Shown here one piece after another: positions 1-5,116 of a DNA stretch of 5,116 bases (position 1 is the stretch's first letter; each line of letters opens with the position of its first letter). Position numbers and translations under genes: made by a program. Origin of the DNA: Eubacterium sp. (lineage in GTDB: Bacteria > Bacillota > Clostridia > Peptostreptococcales > Anaerovoracaceae); contig JAFOKI010000203.1 of NCBI GenBank assembly GCA_017419895.1, forward strand, positions 1-5,116, in the 5' to 3' direction. The notes below the pieces were generated by a model that was not told the origin of the DNA, made no database searches, and worked only from the letters and a program-made list of their open reading frames with translations.

Positions 1-233
1 ATTACGGTACGTGTTCATGTATGGTTACGATCGGCGTGGTTCACAAAGAGCAGAAACATATGCCGGACGGCAGTGTGCAGGAACGGGATGTGCTCAACTG
101 CACAGTCACGCTCGATGAGAGATTGTCGGACGGTTTCTATAACGCGAAGTCACTAAAGATCGTCAAGTACCTGCTCGAACACCCGAAAGTGCTGGAGGAG
201 GAGATCAGGGAACCGGTACCGGTCGAACTATAG
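1..233 (+). CDS. 2-oxoacid dehydrogenase E2-like acyltransferase, C-terminal fragment (5' end outside window)
   Basis: The frame is open from base 3 to the TAG at 231-233, so this is the last 76 codons or so of a longer gene; the ATG at 21 is internal. The fragment reads YGTCSCMVTIGVVHKEQ, then TVTLDERLSDGF, then a helix ending KYLLEHPKVLEEEI. This order (a strand with a TIG motif, a strand leading to DxRxxDG, then a terminal helix with a LLExP pattern) matches the C-terminal end of the catalytic domain of 2-oxoacid dehydrogenase E2 subunits, which share the chloramphenicol acetyltransferase fold and move acyl groups from lipoyl-lysine to CoA. The family motif is DHRxxxDG-like with a catalytic His; here the His position is Glu (GAG at 117-119), giving ExxxDG. 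Classical transacylation may therefore be absent or altered. I recall similar DERxxDG proteins in Clostridia, often without a lipoyl domain, but the N-terminal part is not visible here. Family assignment is fairly likely; function is uncertain. Confidence 0.62.
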   Translation, partial: YGTCSCMVTIGVVHKEQKHMPDGSVQERDVLNCTVTLDERLSDGFYNAKSLKIVKYLLEHPKVLEEEIREPVPVEL

Positions 234-1592
234 AAGCGTCTTGACGTAGGCCAGCGCATCGTCTATCAGGAACTCACCGGATCCCCCGAATCCAATACCG
301 TTTTGAATTGTGATCTGCTCCGGAGGATCAGTCACGCCGATCACATGGGCAGCCCGGTTCTCACCGTTTTTGTCGACGGTGATGACCATGGTATAGGTCC
401 GGTTTGCATTTCCGCCTCCGTTTGAATAGGAGCCGACAACTTCGTGATAGTCATAGACAAACAGGTAAGTGTCAGCTTCTTCGACTGACTTTGCAAGGCG
501 GTCATTCGGGATATCATAAAAGTCCTCGCCTTTTAGTGCGCTGCTTCCCGAGCATTCGTTGTCGACCAGTGCAATGATCTTGTTGCCGAGGGCCGGCGTG
601 CCTTCTTCATTTTTTGTCGCGCATTTGAGTTGCAATGATTTGGCGATGTCATTCATGGCCTGGCTGATCTCAGCGTTTTTCTCATCATTTACCTTTTTCT
701 CATACTCGGCCTTGAGTTCATCGGTCATCGGGATCTCGAACTTGTCCTTCGCGACACCGTTGATCTTTTTGATCTGGTCGAGGTTTTTCATACGCTCAAA
801 GAATTCGATCGTTTCGATCGAAGGATCGACATCCTTCCCGTCTTTTTTGCAGAAAGTAACCTCAGTGACTTTGGATCGTTCGATGCTGCTGTCAAATGTA
901 ATGTTCGGAACCAGGTTTTCGCTTTGCAGTAACGTCACTTTCTCTGTGTTCGGGAAATAGGTGCCGATATCGGCAACAACGGTCGAACCGGGTACAGTCA
1001 GATCAGTGACACTGGTGCAGGGCTCGATATCGTCGTTTTCAAACATATTCAGGATATCAGCATCGATGACCAGCGTTTTAAGGTTTTTGATTCTTGACAG
1101 ACCGTGATAATCATCGCCGGAATTATTGAACTCCGATACATAAGCTACCGGCGTCGTCAGAGCGAGTGATTTGCAGTCGAATGATTCAAAGAAAGTGAAC
1201 ATATCCTGCTCGCCGGCGATCGAGCGGGGATGTACACCGAACATCGGAACATCTTGACCGTCCCAGACGGGCTTCACAGCTTCGGCCGCCTTTGGGATCG
1301 TTTCCTCGTCATCTATTTCAATATCATCAAACTCAAAATACGGGATCTTTTTGCTGCTGTCATATTTCAACAGATCGTCGACGCTGAACTCGCCTTCACC
1401 TTTGCCCGGAAATGCCTCTTTGAGCGCAGCGTAGGTTTTGGCATAAATCTCATTCTCATCACGCCAGTCTGCGGCTTTCTTCTCCTTCTTTGCAGAACTG
1501 CCTGACGGAGTGTTTTTTCCGCAGGACGCGGCAAAAAGCAGGACAAGTGTTAGGAGCATACTCAAAGCAGTCAGAGTGATAATGCGTTTCAT
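228..1592 (-). CDS. predicted lipoprotein with leucine-rich-repeat-like region, 454 residues
   Basis: Not a protein I can name. The chosen start at 1592 is preceded by GGAGG six bases upstream and yields a clean lipoprotein signal: MKR, a hydrophobic core at residues 4-20, then AASC with the acylated Cys at 24. The open frame continues 40 codons upstream, but that stretch crosses the promoter and lacks a ribosome site. After Cys24 comes a Ser/Lys-rich linker (25-42), an acidic segment (around 86-98), and a region at about 140-280 with regularly spaced hydrophobic strands such as LSRIKNLKTLVIDA and TSVTDLTVPGS that resembles degenerate leucine-rich repeats. A charged helix follows (290-320, possibly coiled coil). 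The C-terminal domain (about 320-454) contains ADTYLFVYDYHEVVGSY, RTYTMVITVD and DPPEQI, a beta-rich pattern I have seen in other Firmicute envelope proteins of unknown role. It probably sits on the outer face of the membrane. It is a single-gene unit, convergent with the E2-like gene and divergent from the CDF gene. Confidence 0.87.
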   Translation of the reverse strand: MKRIITLTALSMLLTLVLLFAASCGKNTPSGSSAKKEKKAADWRDENEIYAKTYAALKEAFPGKGEGEFSVDDLLKYDSSKKIPYFEFDDIEIDDEETIPKAAEAVKPVWDGQDVPMFGVHPRSIAGEQDMFTFFESFDCKSLALTTPVAYVSEFNNSGDDYHGLSRIKNLKTLVIDADILNMFENDDIEPCTSVTDLTVPGSTVVADIGTYFPNTEKVTLLQSENLVPNITFDSSIERSKVTEVTFCKKDGKDVDPSIETIEFFERMKNLDQIKKINGVAKDKFEIPMTDELKAEYEKKVNDEKNAEISQAMNDIAKSLQLKCATKNEEGTPALGNKIIALVDNECSGSSALKGEDFYDIPNDRLAKSVEEADTYLFVYDYHEVVGSYSNGGGNANRTYTMVITVDKNGENRAAHVIGVTDPPEQITIQNGIGFGGSGEFLIDDALAYVKTLL

Positions 1593-1598
1593 TATGTA

Positions 1599-1603
1599 CC
1601 TCC
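1599..1603 (-). promoter_or_regulatory. ribosome binding site of the lipoprotein gene
   Basis: On the - strand this reads GGAGG, six bases before the ATG at 1592. It is a full-strength Shine-Dalgarno core and decides the start: the longer open frame to 1712 would add 40 residues that precede the signal peptide and overlap the promoter. Confidence 0.85.
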
Positions 1604-1641
1604 GTTCATCGGGTTTCCAACATAAGTGAATTGTTAATAAA

Positions 1642-1670
1642 AGTATAATCAGAAGTCTGCTATTTGACAA
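1642..1670 (-). promoter_or_regulatory. sigma-A-type promoter of the lipoprotein gene
   Basis: On the - strand: TTGTCA (1670-1665), a 17-base spacer, then TATACT (1647-1642). Each hexamer differs from consensus at one base and the spacing is ideal. Transcription would begin near 1635, giving a leader of about 43 bases with the GGAGG site near its end. The -35 bases are shared with a possible + strand promoter for the CDF gene. Confidence 0.75.
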
Positions 1671-1692
1671 GAATACAGGTACGTGAGATACT
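1664..1692 (+). promoter_or_regulatory. possible promoter of the CDF gene, -35 shared with the divergent promoter
   Basis: A perfect TTGACA (1664-1669) is followed after 17 bases by GATACT (1687-1692), which matches TATAAT at four of six positions. A start site about seven bases on would fall at 1699-1700, right before the ATG at 1701, so the mRNA would be leaderless or nearly so. An alternative is TATAAT at 1644-1649, which has no recognisable -35 but would leave a normal leader. Which one is used cannot be decided from sequence. Confidence 0.4.
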
Positions 1693-1700
1693 ACATTTCT

Positions 1701-2576
1701 ATGGAAGAACAAAGAATCGTCAACAAAATGTCCCTTATGGGGATTCTTGGCAATGTAGCTCTGGCAGCCTTCAAACTGACAGCCGGTATCATCGGTAAAT
1801 CAGGCGCCATGGTGTCGGACGCTGCGCACTCACTGTCTGATGTTGTGGCGACGCTGATCGCCTATATCGGAGTTCGGCTGTCAAGACAGGAGGAAGACGC
1901 CAATCACCCTTACGGACACGAGAGACTGGAATGTGTGGCTTCGCTGATTTTGAGTCTCATCCTGGCAGGCACAGGTATCGGTGTCGGCTATTCGGGGATC
2001 CGGAAACTGTTTCTTGTGCATGAGACACCGGAGATCCCTACACTGCTTCCATTGATTGCGGCAGTTGTTTCGATCGTGGTCAAAGAGGGCATGTTCCGAT
2101 ATACGATGTACTACGCCAGGAAGCTGGACTCCTCTGCCTTTAAGGCGGATGCCTGGCATCACCGTTCTGACGCTATGTCATCAGTGGGTGCTTTCGCAGG
2201 TATCGGTCTGGCCAGATTGGGGTTTCCGATCATGGATCCTATTGCAGGCTTAGTCATTGCCGTGCTGATCCTGAAAGTGGCATTTGATATTTTCAAAGAT
2301 GCGATCGCCAAGATGCTGGATACTTCAGTTGGCAAAGACTTTGAGCGAAGCGTCCGGAAGTTCATCGAAGAGCAGCCTGATGTACGGCATATCGATGTGC
2401 TGCGCACAAGGCAGTTTGGAAACAGGATCTATGTCGATCTGGAGATCGCGGTCCGGAGAGATATGTCGTTAGTCGAAGCGCATAATATTGCGGAGAATGT
2501 ACATAGAAATGTGGAAAAAGAGTTCCCGAATGTCAAGCACATTATGATACATGTCAATCCGGAAAGAGAAAAATAA
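1701..2576 (+). CDS. cation diffusion facilitator (CDF) family metal transporter
   Basis: A cytoplasmic-membrane exporter that uses the proton gradient to expel divalent metal (Zn, Fe, Mn or similar). From the ATG at 1701 it has 291 residues, normal for the family: six membrane segments within about 12-198, then a cytoplasmic metal-sensing domain (about 205-288). The two transport-site pairs are visible: H43xxxD47 in TM2 (SDAAHSLSDV) and H153xxxD157 in TM5 (DAWHHRSD). The loop motif NHPYGHERLE (68-77) and DPIAGL before TM6 are further signatures. The His-Asp/His-Asp pattern is common in zinc exporters but does not settle the metal. A GTG at 1683 would add six residues (MRYYIS); neither start has a strong ribosome site, and I prefer the ATG because the family N-terminus fits and the GTG lies inside a candidate promoter. 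It appears monocistronic, with a terminator three bases after its stop. Confidence 0.94.
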   Translation: MEEQRIVNKMSLMGILGNVALAAFKLTAGIIGKSGAMVSDAAHSLSDVVATLIAYIGVRLSRQEEDANHPYGHERLECVASLILSLILAGTGIGVGYSGIRKLFLVHETPEIPTLLPLIAAVVSIVVKEGMFRYTMYYARKLDSSAFKADAWHHRSDAMSSVGAFAGIGLARLGFPIMDPIAGLVIAVLILKVAFDIFKDAIAKMLDTSVGKDFERSVRKFIEEQPDVRHIDVLRTRQFGNRIYVDLEIAVRRDMSLVEAHNIAENVHRNVEKEFPNVKHIMIHVNPEREK

Positions 2577-2579
2577 AAG

Positions 2580-2604
2580 AAAGCAGCTCATCTGAGCTGC
2601 TTTT
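2580..2604. terminator. bidirectional intrinsic terminator between CDF and HD genes
   Basis: AAAGCAGCTCA (2580-2590) and TGAGCTGCTTT (2593-2603) are perfect inverted copies separated by TC; with a realistic four-base loop the GC-rich stem is GCAGCTC/GAGCTGC. On the + strand it is followed by TTTT; on the - strand by TTTCTTTTATTTTT. It therefore can end both convergent transcripts. It begins three bases after the CDF stop and its stem contains the HD gene's last codons and its TGA stop (2590-2588). Confidence 0.9.
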
Positions 2605-3196
2605 CATGTATATGCTGTTGAATCTTTTTGCCCTTTTCATGGACGTAATTTTTTACGCCGGTGTGATTAACTTCACTTCCTTTCACAAGGTCTTTGACCG
2701 CGTTGTACTTATCAGCGACTGATACAACAATGCCTTCAATGGAGTTTGGCGCTTTAGCCTGCCCCATCGGCCACATGTGCCGTTCGATAATATCTTCGGT
2801 CTTTTCGGGCAAATCGCTCACAAGTTCTCTCGCAACTGCAACAGACTCTTTCGGGTGTTCTCTGCTGCATTCCTTGCCGGAAGAGAACTTTTCGTATCTT
2901 CCGAGCATCCCCAGATCATGACAAAGCGAAGCGACAACGACGGCCGGAACATTGACTTTGATATGAAGTTTCTTGAGAACATAGCAGATCATCACACTCG
3001 AGACGGTTACTCTGATCGTGTGCTCCCCGACTGTTGACCAGCGGTGATGCGTCTGCTCAAAAGCGCTGCGCATCTCTTCTGAATCGATGACTTCGCCGCC
3101 GTAGCGCTCGACATCATCTGCGATCCGCTGGTTGAGGTATTCGCGCTTGGCTTCTATTTTTTTATGTAATTTACTGTTGGTGTACGGTGTTTTCAT
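2588..3196 (-). CDS. HD-domain phosphohydrolase, HMWP-type, 202 residues
   Basis: A soluble cytoplasmic protein of the HD superfamily, metal-dependent phosphohydrolases that act mainly on nucleotides and phosphodiesters. The metal-ligand set is complete: H59 (VGEHTIRV), H93-D94 (LCHDLGML), H114 (REHPKES), H140 (ERHMWPMG) and D162 (VADKYNAV). Five or six ligands in this order suggest a two-metal centre. The HMWP stretch followed by P-S-x-E-G and ADK recalls a clostridial group of small stand-alone HD proteins with no assigned substrate; I make that link from memory. Residues 1-30 form a basic, probably helical arm, and the tail (about 180-202) is rich in Lys and His. It lacks the HD-GYP motif and I see no fused nucleotidyltransferase or signal domain. 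The start has GAGGA nine bases upstream. It is transcribed alone from its own promoter. The fold is near certain; the substrate is unknown. Confidence 0.93.
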   Translation of the reverse strand: MKTPYTNSKLHKKIEAKREYLNQRIADDVERYGGEVIDSEEMRSAFEQTHHRWSTVGEHTIRVTVSSVMICYVLKKLHIKVNVPAVVVASLCHDLGMLGRYEKFSSGKECSREHPKESVAVARELVSDLPEKTEDIIERHMWPMGQAKAPNSIEGIVVSVADKYNAVKDLVKGSEVNHTGVKNYVHEKGKKIQQHIHEKQLR

Positions 3197-3234
3197 TGCC
3201 TCATTTCCTCAGTTTATCTTTCAGGCATCAGGTC

Positions 3235-3263
3235 ATTATATACAGATGCATGCGGGAGGTCAA
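3235..3263 (-). promoter_or_regulatory. sigma-A-type promoter of the HD gene
   Basis: On the - strand: TTGACC (3263-3258), a 17-base spacer, then a perfect TATAAT (3240-3235). The AT-rich stretch just upstream (about 3264-3300) could act as an UP element. Transcription would start near 3228, leaving a leader of about 32 bases. This is the best promoter in the window. Confidence 0.82.
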
Positions 3264-3326
3264 TAAGTTTTTTATGAATTTTCTGTTAATAAAAAAACTC
3301 GTAGATAAAAAGGTTGAACAGAAGGC

Positions 3327-3355
3327 TTGACATGTGCCCATGAGGCGGAGAAAAT
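3327..3355 (+). promoter_or_regulatory. probable promoter of the GNAT-MATE operon
   Basis: A perfect TTGACA (3327-3332), 17 bases, then GAAAAT (3350-3355), a four-of-six match to the -10 consensus. The start site would be near 3362, about 23 bases before the GNAT ATG at 3385. The weak -10 suggests modest expression or a need for an activator. No clear operator palindrome is seen beside it. Confidence 0.5.
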
Positions 3356-3372
3356 GGATAAAGCGATGGCAG

Positions 3373-3378
3373 AAAGGA
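3373..3378 (+). promoter_or_regulatory. ribosome binding site of the GNAT gene
   Basis: AAAGGA, six bases before the ATG at 3385. It decides the start against the in-frame GTG at 3334 and ATG at 3340, which would add a basic leader (beginning MPMRRRKW) that is foreign to the family and overlaps the promoter. Confidence 0.75.
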
Positions 3379-3384
3379 AATGAA

Positions 3385-3918
3385 ATGACGCTTACTACTG
3401 AACGGCTGATCTTGCGTCCCTGGGAAGAGTCAGACGCGGAAAGTTTATATGAATATGCCAAAGATGACCGGGTGGGACCCATTGCCGGATGGCCGGTCCA
3501 TACGAGCGTGGAAAACAGCCGGGAGATCATCCGAACCGTACTGTCGGAGCCTGAGACTTATGCCGTTTGCCTGAAGGAGGACAACAGAGCGATCGGATGT
3601 GTCGGGCTGTCAACCGGAGAGAAGAGCAATATCGGCTTGCCGGATACAGAAGGAGAGATCGGATACTGGATCGGCGTTCCCTTCTGGGGCAGGGGGCTGA
3701 TCCCTGAAGCGGTAAATGAAGTCATCAGGCATGCTTTTGAGGACCTGTATCTTGAGGCGCTCTGGTGCGGCTATTTCGATGGAAACATCAAGTCAAAGAG
3801 AGTACAGGAAAAATGCGGATTCAAATATCATCACACGGATCAAGACATCTACTGGAAGCAGATGGATGATATCCGCACGGAACATATCTCACGCCTCGGC
3901 AGAGAGGACTGGAAATAA
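3385..3918 (+). CDS. GNAT family N-acetyltransferase, RimJ/RimL-like, 177 residues
   Basis: Transfers acetyl from acetyl-CoA to an amino group; the acceptor is unknown. The N-terminus [18 protein letters not shown] (4-21) is the hallmark opening of the RimJ/RimL branch, whose known members acetylate ribosomal-protein N-termini, though many relatives act on small molecules or antibiotics. The acetyl-CoA site follows: [20 protein letters not shown] (90-109) with the looped G-R-G-L, then [19 protein letters not shown] (129-147), where the Asn, Ser and the EKxGF pattern close the cofactor pocket. Length is normal and the domain is complete. The gene leads an operon with a MATE pump five bases downstream. 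That context raises the possibility of drug modification coupled to export, but ribosomal-protein-type acetyltransferases lie beside unrelated genes often enough that this is only a guess. Confidence 0.93.
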   Translation: MTLTTERLILRPWEESDAESLYEYAKDDRVGPIAGWPVHTSVENSREIIRTVLSEPETYAVCLKEDNRAIGCVGLSTGEKSNIGLPDTEGEIGYWIGVPFWGRGLIPEAVNEVIRHAFEDLYLEALWCGYFDGNIKSKRVQEKCGFKYHHTDQDIYWKQMDDIRTEHISRLGREDWK

Positions 3919-3923
3919 AGAGA

Positions 3924-5116
3924 ATGGAACAAAGCAGGAGACTGTTCGGTCCCGGGTCTTTCTATAAAAGCGCGCTGGCAATCGCTGTGCCGATTATGCT
4001 GCAGCAGATGATACAGAGCCTGGTATCGTTGGTTGACAATTTCATGGTAGCCGGACTCGGGGACGTATCCATGTCAGGGGTAAACGTCGCCGGGCAGATT
4101 CTCTTTGTCTTTATGGTCTTTCTCAATACGGTCTGTATGACGGGCGGCATTTTCATGACGCAGTTCTTCGGAGCAGGAGACCGCGAGGGCATGGGGCAGG
4201 CGTTCCGATTCAAACTGGTGATGGGATTGGCGGCGTTTGTGCCGTATTTTCTGGTTACGATCGTCTTCCCGCGCGCGGTCATGTCTCTGATGCTGATTGG
4301 CAATACGCAGGCTGATCTGATTTTGAACGAGGCTGTAAAATACATGCACATCATGTTCTTGATGGGTATCCCGTACACCATATCAGTATGTATCGCGACA
4401 TCGCTGCGGGATATGGGACAGGTAAAAATACCGCTGTATGTGACTATGGCAGCTATGCTGACAAACGCGGTGCTCAACTGGATCCTGATCTACGGTCATT
4501 TCGGGTTTCCGAGGATGGGCGTCAGGGGTGCGGCATATGCGACGGTCATTGCCCGTGCTTTTGAGTTTATTCTCTTCATCGTAGTTTATAGCAGGCTTAA
4601 GCCGGCTTTTATGATCAGGATGGCCGATTTCTTCAAAATTAATGGCCGACTGTTTCGTGAGACACTTAAGAAAGGTGCCCTCATCCTGTTTTGTGAGATG
4701 GTGTGGGTCTTTTCTGAGACGATTACCACCGCGGTCTACAACGGAAGAGGAGGAGCTGATGTTGTTTCGGGCATGGCGGCCGGATTCTCGATCGCCAATC
4801 TTCTCTTCGTGGCGTTCGGAGGTATTTATTCCGCGACCGGTGTCATTATGGGCAAATCGCTCGGTGCCGGAAAGCTGGAAAAAGCCAGGACGGAAAAGAC
4901 GTGGCTTTTGTCCGGAGCCGCCGTATTCGGTCTGTTCATGATGTTTTTCGGTTTTGGGACTACGCTGCTTGTTCCGGTTGTATACGGACGACTCAGCGTC
5001 AGCGCTGTTAACATCTGCCGGAATATGGTCATGCTGATTGCCGTCTGTATGCCCTTCTGGCTGTATATGAATACGCAGCAGGCGATTGCCAGAGCCGGCG
5101 GAGATACGGCGATGGG
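3924..5116 (+). CDS. MATE family efflux transporter, 3' end outside window
   Basis: A cytoplasmic-membrane antiporter expelling drugs or organic cations in exchange for sodium or protons. The frame is open from the ATG at 3924 to the last base: 397 full codons out of the roughly 440-460 usual for the family, so only the final segment or two is missing. The two homologous halves can be seen in the sequence: SLVDNFMVAGLGD (35-47) with MTQFFGAGDREGM (78-90) in the first, and ETITTAVYNGRGG (265-277) with IMGKSLGAGKLEKAR (308-322) in the second. D38 and E265 sit where NorM-type pumps have ion-coupling acids; that alignment is inferred. The start lies five bases after the GNAT stop and has only a weak ribosome site (AAGAGA directly before the ATG, GGA ten bases upstream), so translation probably depends on coupling to GNAT. 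The substrate cannot be told from sequence. Confidence 0.95.
   Translation, partial: MEQSRRLFGPGSFYKSALAIAVPIMLQQMIQSLVSLVDNFMVAGLGDVSMSGVNVAGQILFVFMVFLNTVCMTGGIFMTQFFGAGDREGMGQAFRFKLVMGLAAFVPYFLVTIVFPRAVMSLMLIGNTQADLILNEAVKYMHIMFLMGIPYTISVCIATSLRDMGQVKIPLYVTMAAMLTNAVLNWILIYGHFGFPRMGVRGAAYATVIARAFEFILFIVVYSRLKPAFMIRMADFFKINGRLFRETLKKGALILFCEMVWVFSETITTAVYNGRGGADVVSGMAAGFSIANLLFVAFGGIYSATGVIMGKSLGAGKLEKARTEKTWLLSGAAVFGLFMMFFGFGTTLLVPVVYGRLSVSAVNICRNMVMLIAVCMPFWLYMNTQQAIARAGGDTAM

Noticed and set aside
21..233. A 70-residue small protein starting at the ATG at 21
   Set aside because: The frame is open to the window edge and the residues before the ATG (YGTCSC) fit the E2 fold, so the Met is internal to a truncated gene.
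804..829. Cluster of CGATCG words that could be an operator or repeat
   Set aside because: It lies within the lipoprotein coding region and follows from repeated Ser-Ile-Glu-type codons; no spacing regularity or link to a promoter.
559..960. 133-residue + strand frame
   Set aside because: Antisense shadow of the lipoprotein gene, with no ribosome site or recognisable domain.
1593..1712. A 40-residue N-terminal extension of the lipoprotein
   Set aside because: It overlaps the promoter and would bury the signal peptide; the GGAGG site points to 1592.
3197..3384. Riboswitch or small RNA in the HD/GNAT spacer
   Set aside because: The predicted leaders are only about 23-32 bases and no conserved aptamer-like fold or internal terminator is visible.
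3228..3530. 100-residue - strand frame across the HD/GNAT spacer
   Set aside because: It runs antisense to the start of GNAT and through both promoters; its composition (Ser, Phe and His rich) is that of a chance frame.
3962..4477. 171-residue - strand frame
   Set aside because: It is antisense to the MATE gene, whose + strand frame gives a clear full-length transporter; the antisense product resembles no family and is rich in Thr, Met and Ile as expected from a mirrored membrane gene.
4642..4941. 99-residue + strand frame
   Set aside because: Out-of-frame shadow inside the MATE gene, Arg- and Ser-rich with no motif.
1..5116. Mobile element, CRISPR array, phage, toxin-antitoxin or defence system
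   Set aside because: No transposase, integrase, repeat-spacer pattern, terminal inverted repeats or defence-type domains are present; every gene belongs to a common chromosomal family or is a single lipoprotein.

Overview
The window looks like an ordinary chromosomal segment of a low-to-mid G+C Firmicute, most likely an anaerobic Clostridia-type bacterium. The signs are a lipoprotein with a strong GGAGG ribosome binding site, sigma-A-type promoters with 17-base spacers, and protein variants (a MATE pump, an HD protein with an HMWP motif, a stand-alone E2-like acyltransferase with a DERxxDG motif) that I associate from memory with Clostridia. The taxonomic call is inference; no rRNA or tRNA is present to anchor it.

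Layout. (1) At the left edge is the 3' end of a + strand gene resembling the catalytic domain of 2-oxoacid dehydrogenase acyltransferase (E2), with Glu in place of the catalytic His. (2) Its stop codon abuts the stop codon of a convergent - strand gene for a 454-residue predicted lipoprotein with leucine-rich-repeat-like stretches (228-1592). (3) A 108-base divergent intergenic region carries a good - strand promoter for the lipoprotein and a possible + strand promoter that shares the same -35 bases. (4) A + strand cation diffusion facilitator metal exporter follows (1701-2576). (5) A compact bidirectional terminator (2580-2604) separates it from a convergent HD-domain phosphohydrolase on the - strand (2588-3196). 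(6) A second divergent intergenic region (3197-3384) has a near-consensus promoter for the HD gene and a plausible one for the next unit. (7) A two-gene + strand operon ends the window: a RimJ/RimL-like GNAT acetyltransferase (3385-3918), then, five bases later, a MATE efflux pump that runs off the right edge (3924-5116).

How the genes relate. Only GNAT and MATE are arranged as an obvious operon; an acetyltransferase beside a drug/cation efflux pump is compatible with a detoxification role, but nothing proves a shared substrate. The other genes are single transcription units in alternating orientation. I see no mobile element, CRISPR array, phage gene, toxin-antitoxin pair or recognisable new defence system. 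The most interesting points are the E2 active-site substitution, the overlapping divergent -35 elements with a possible leaderless CDF transcript, and gene ends packed into each other without spacer.
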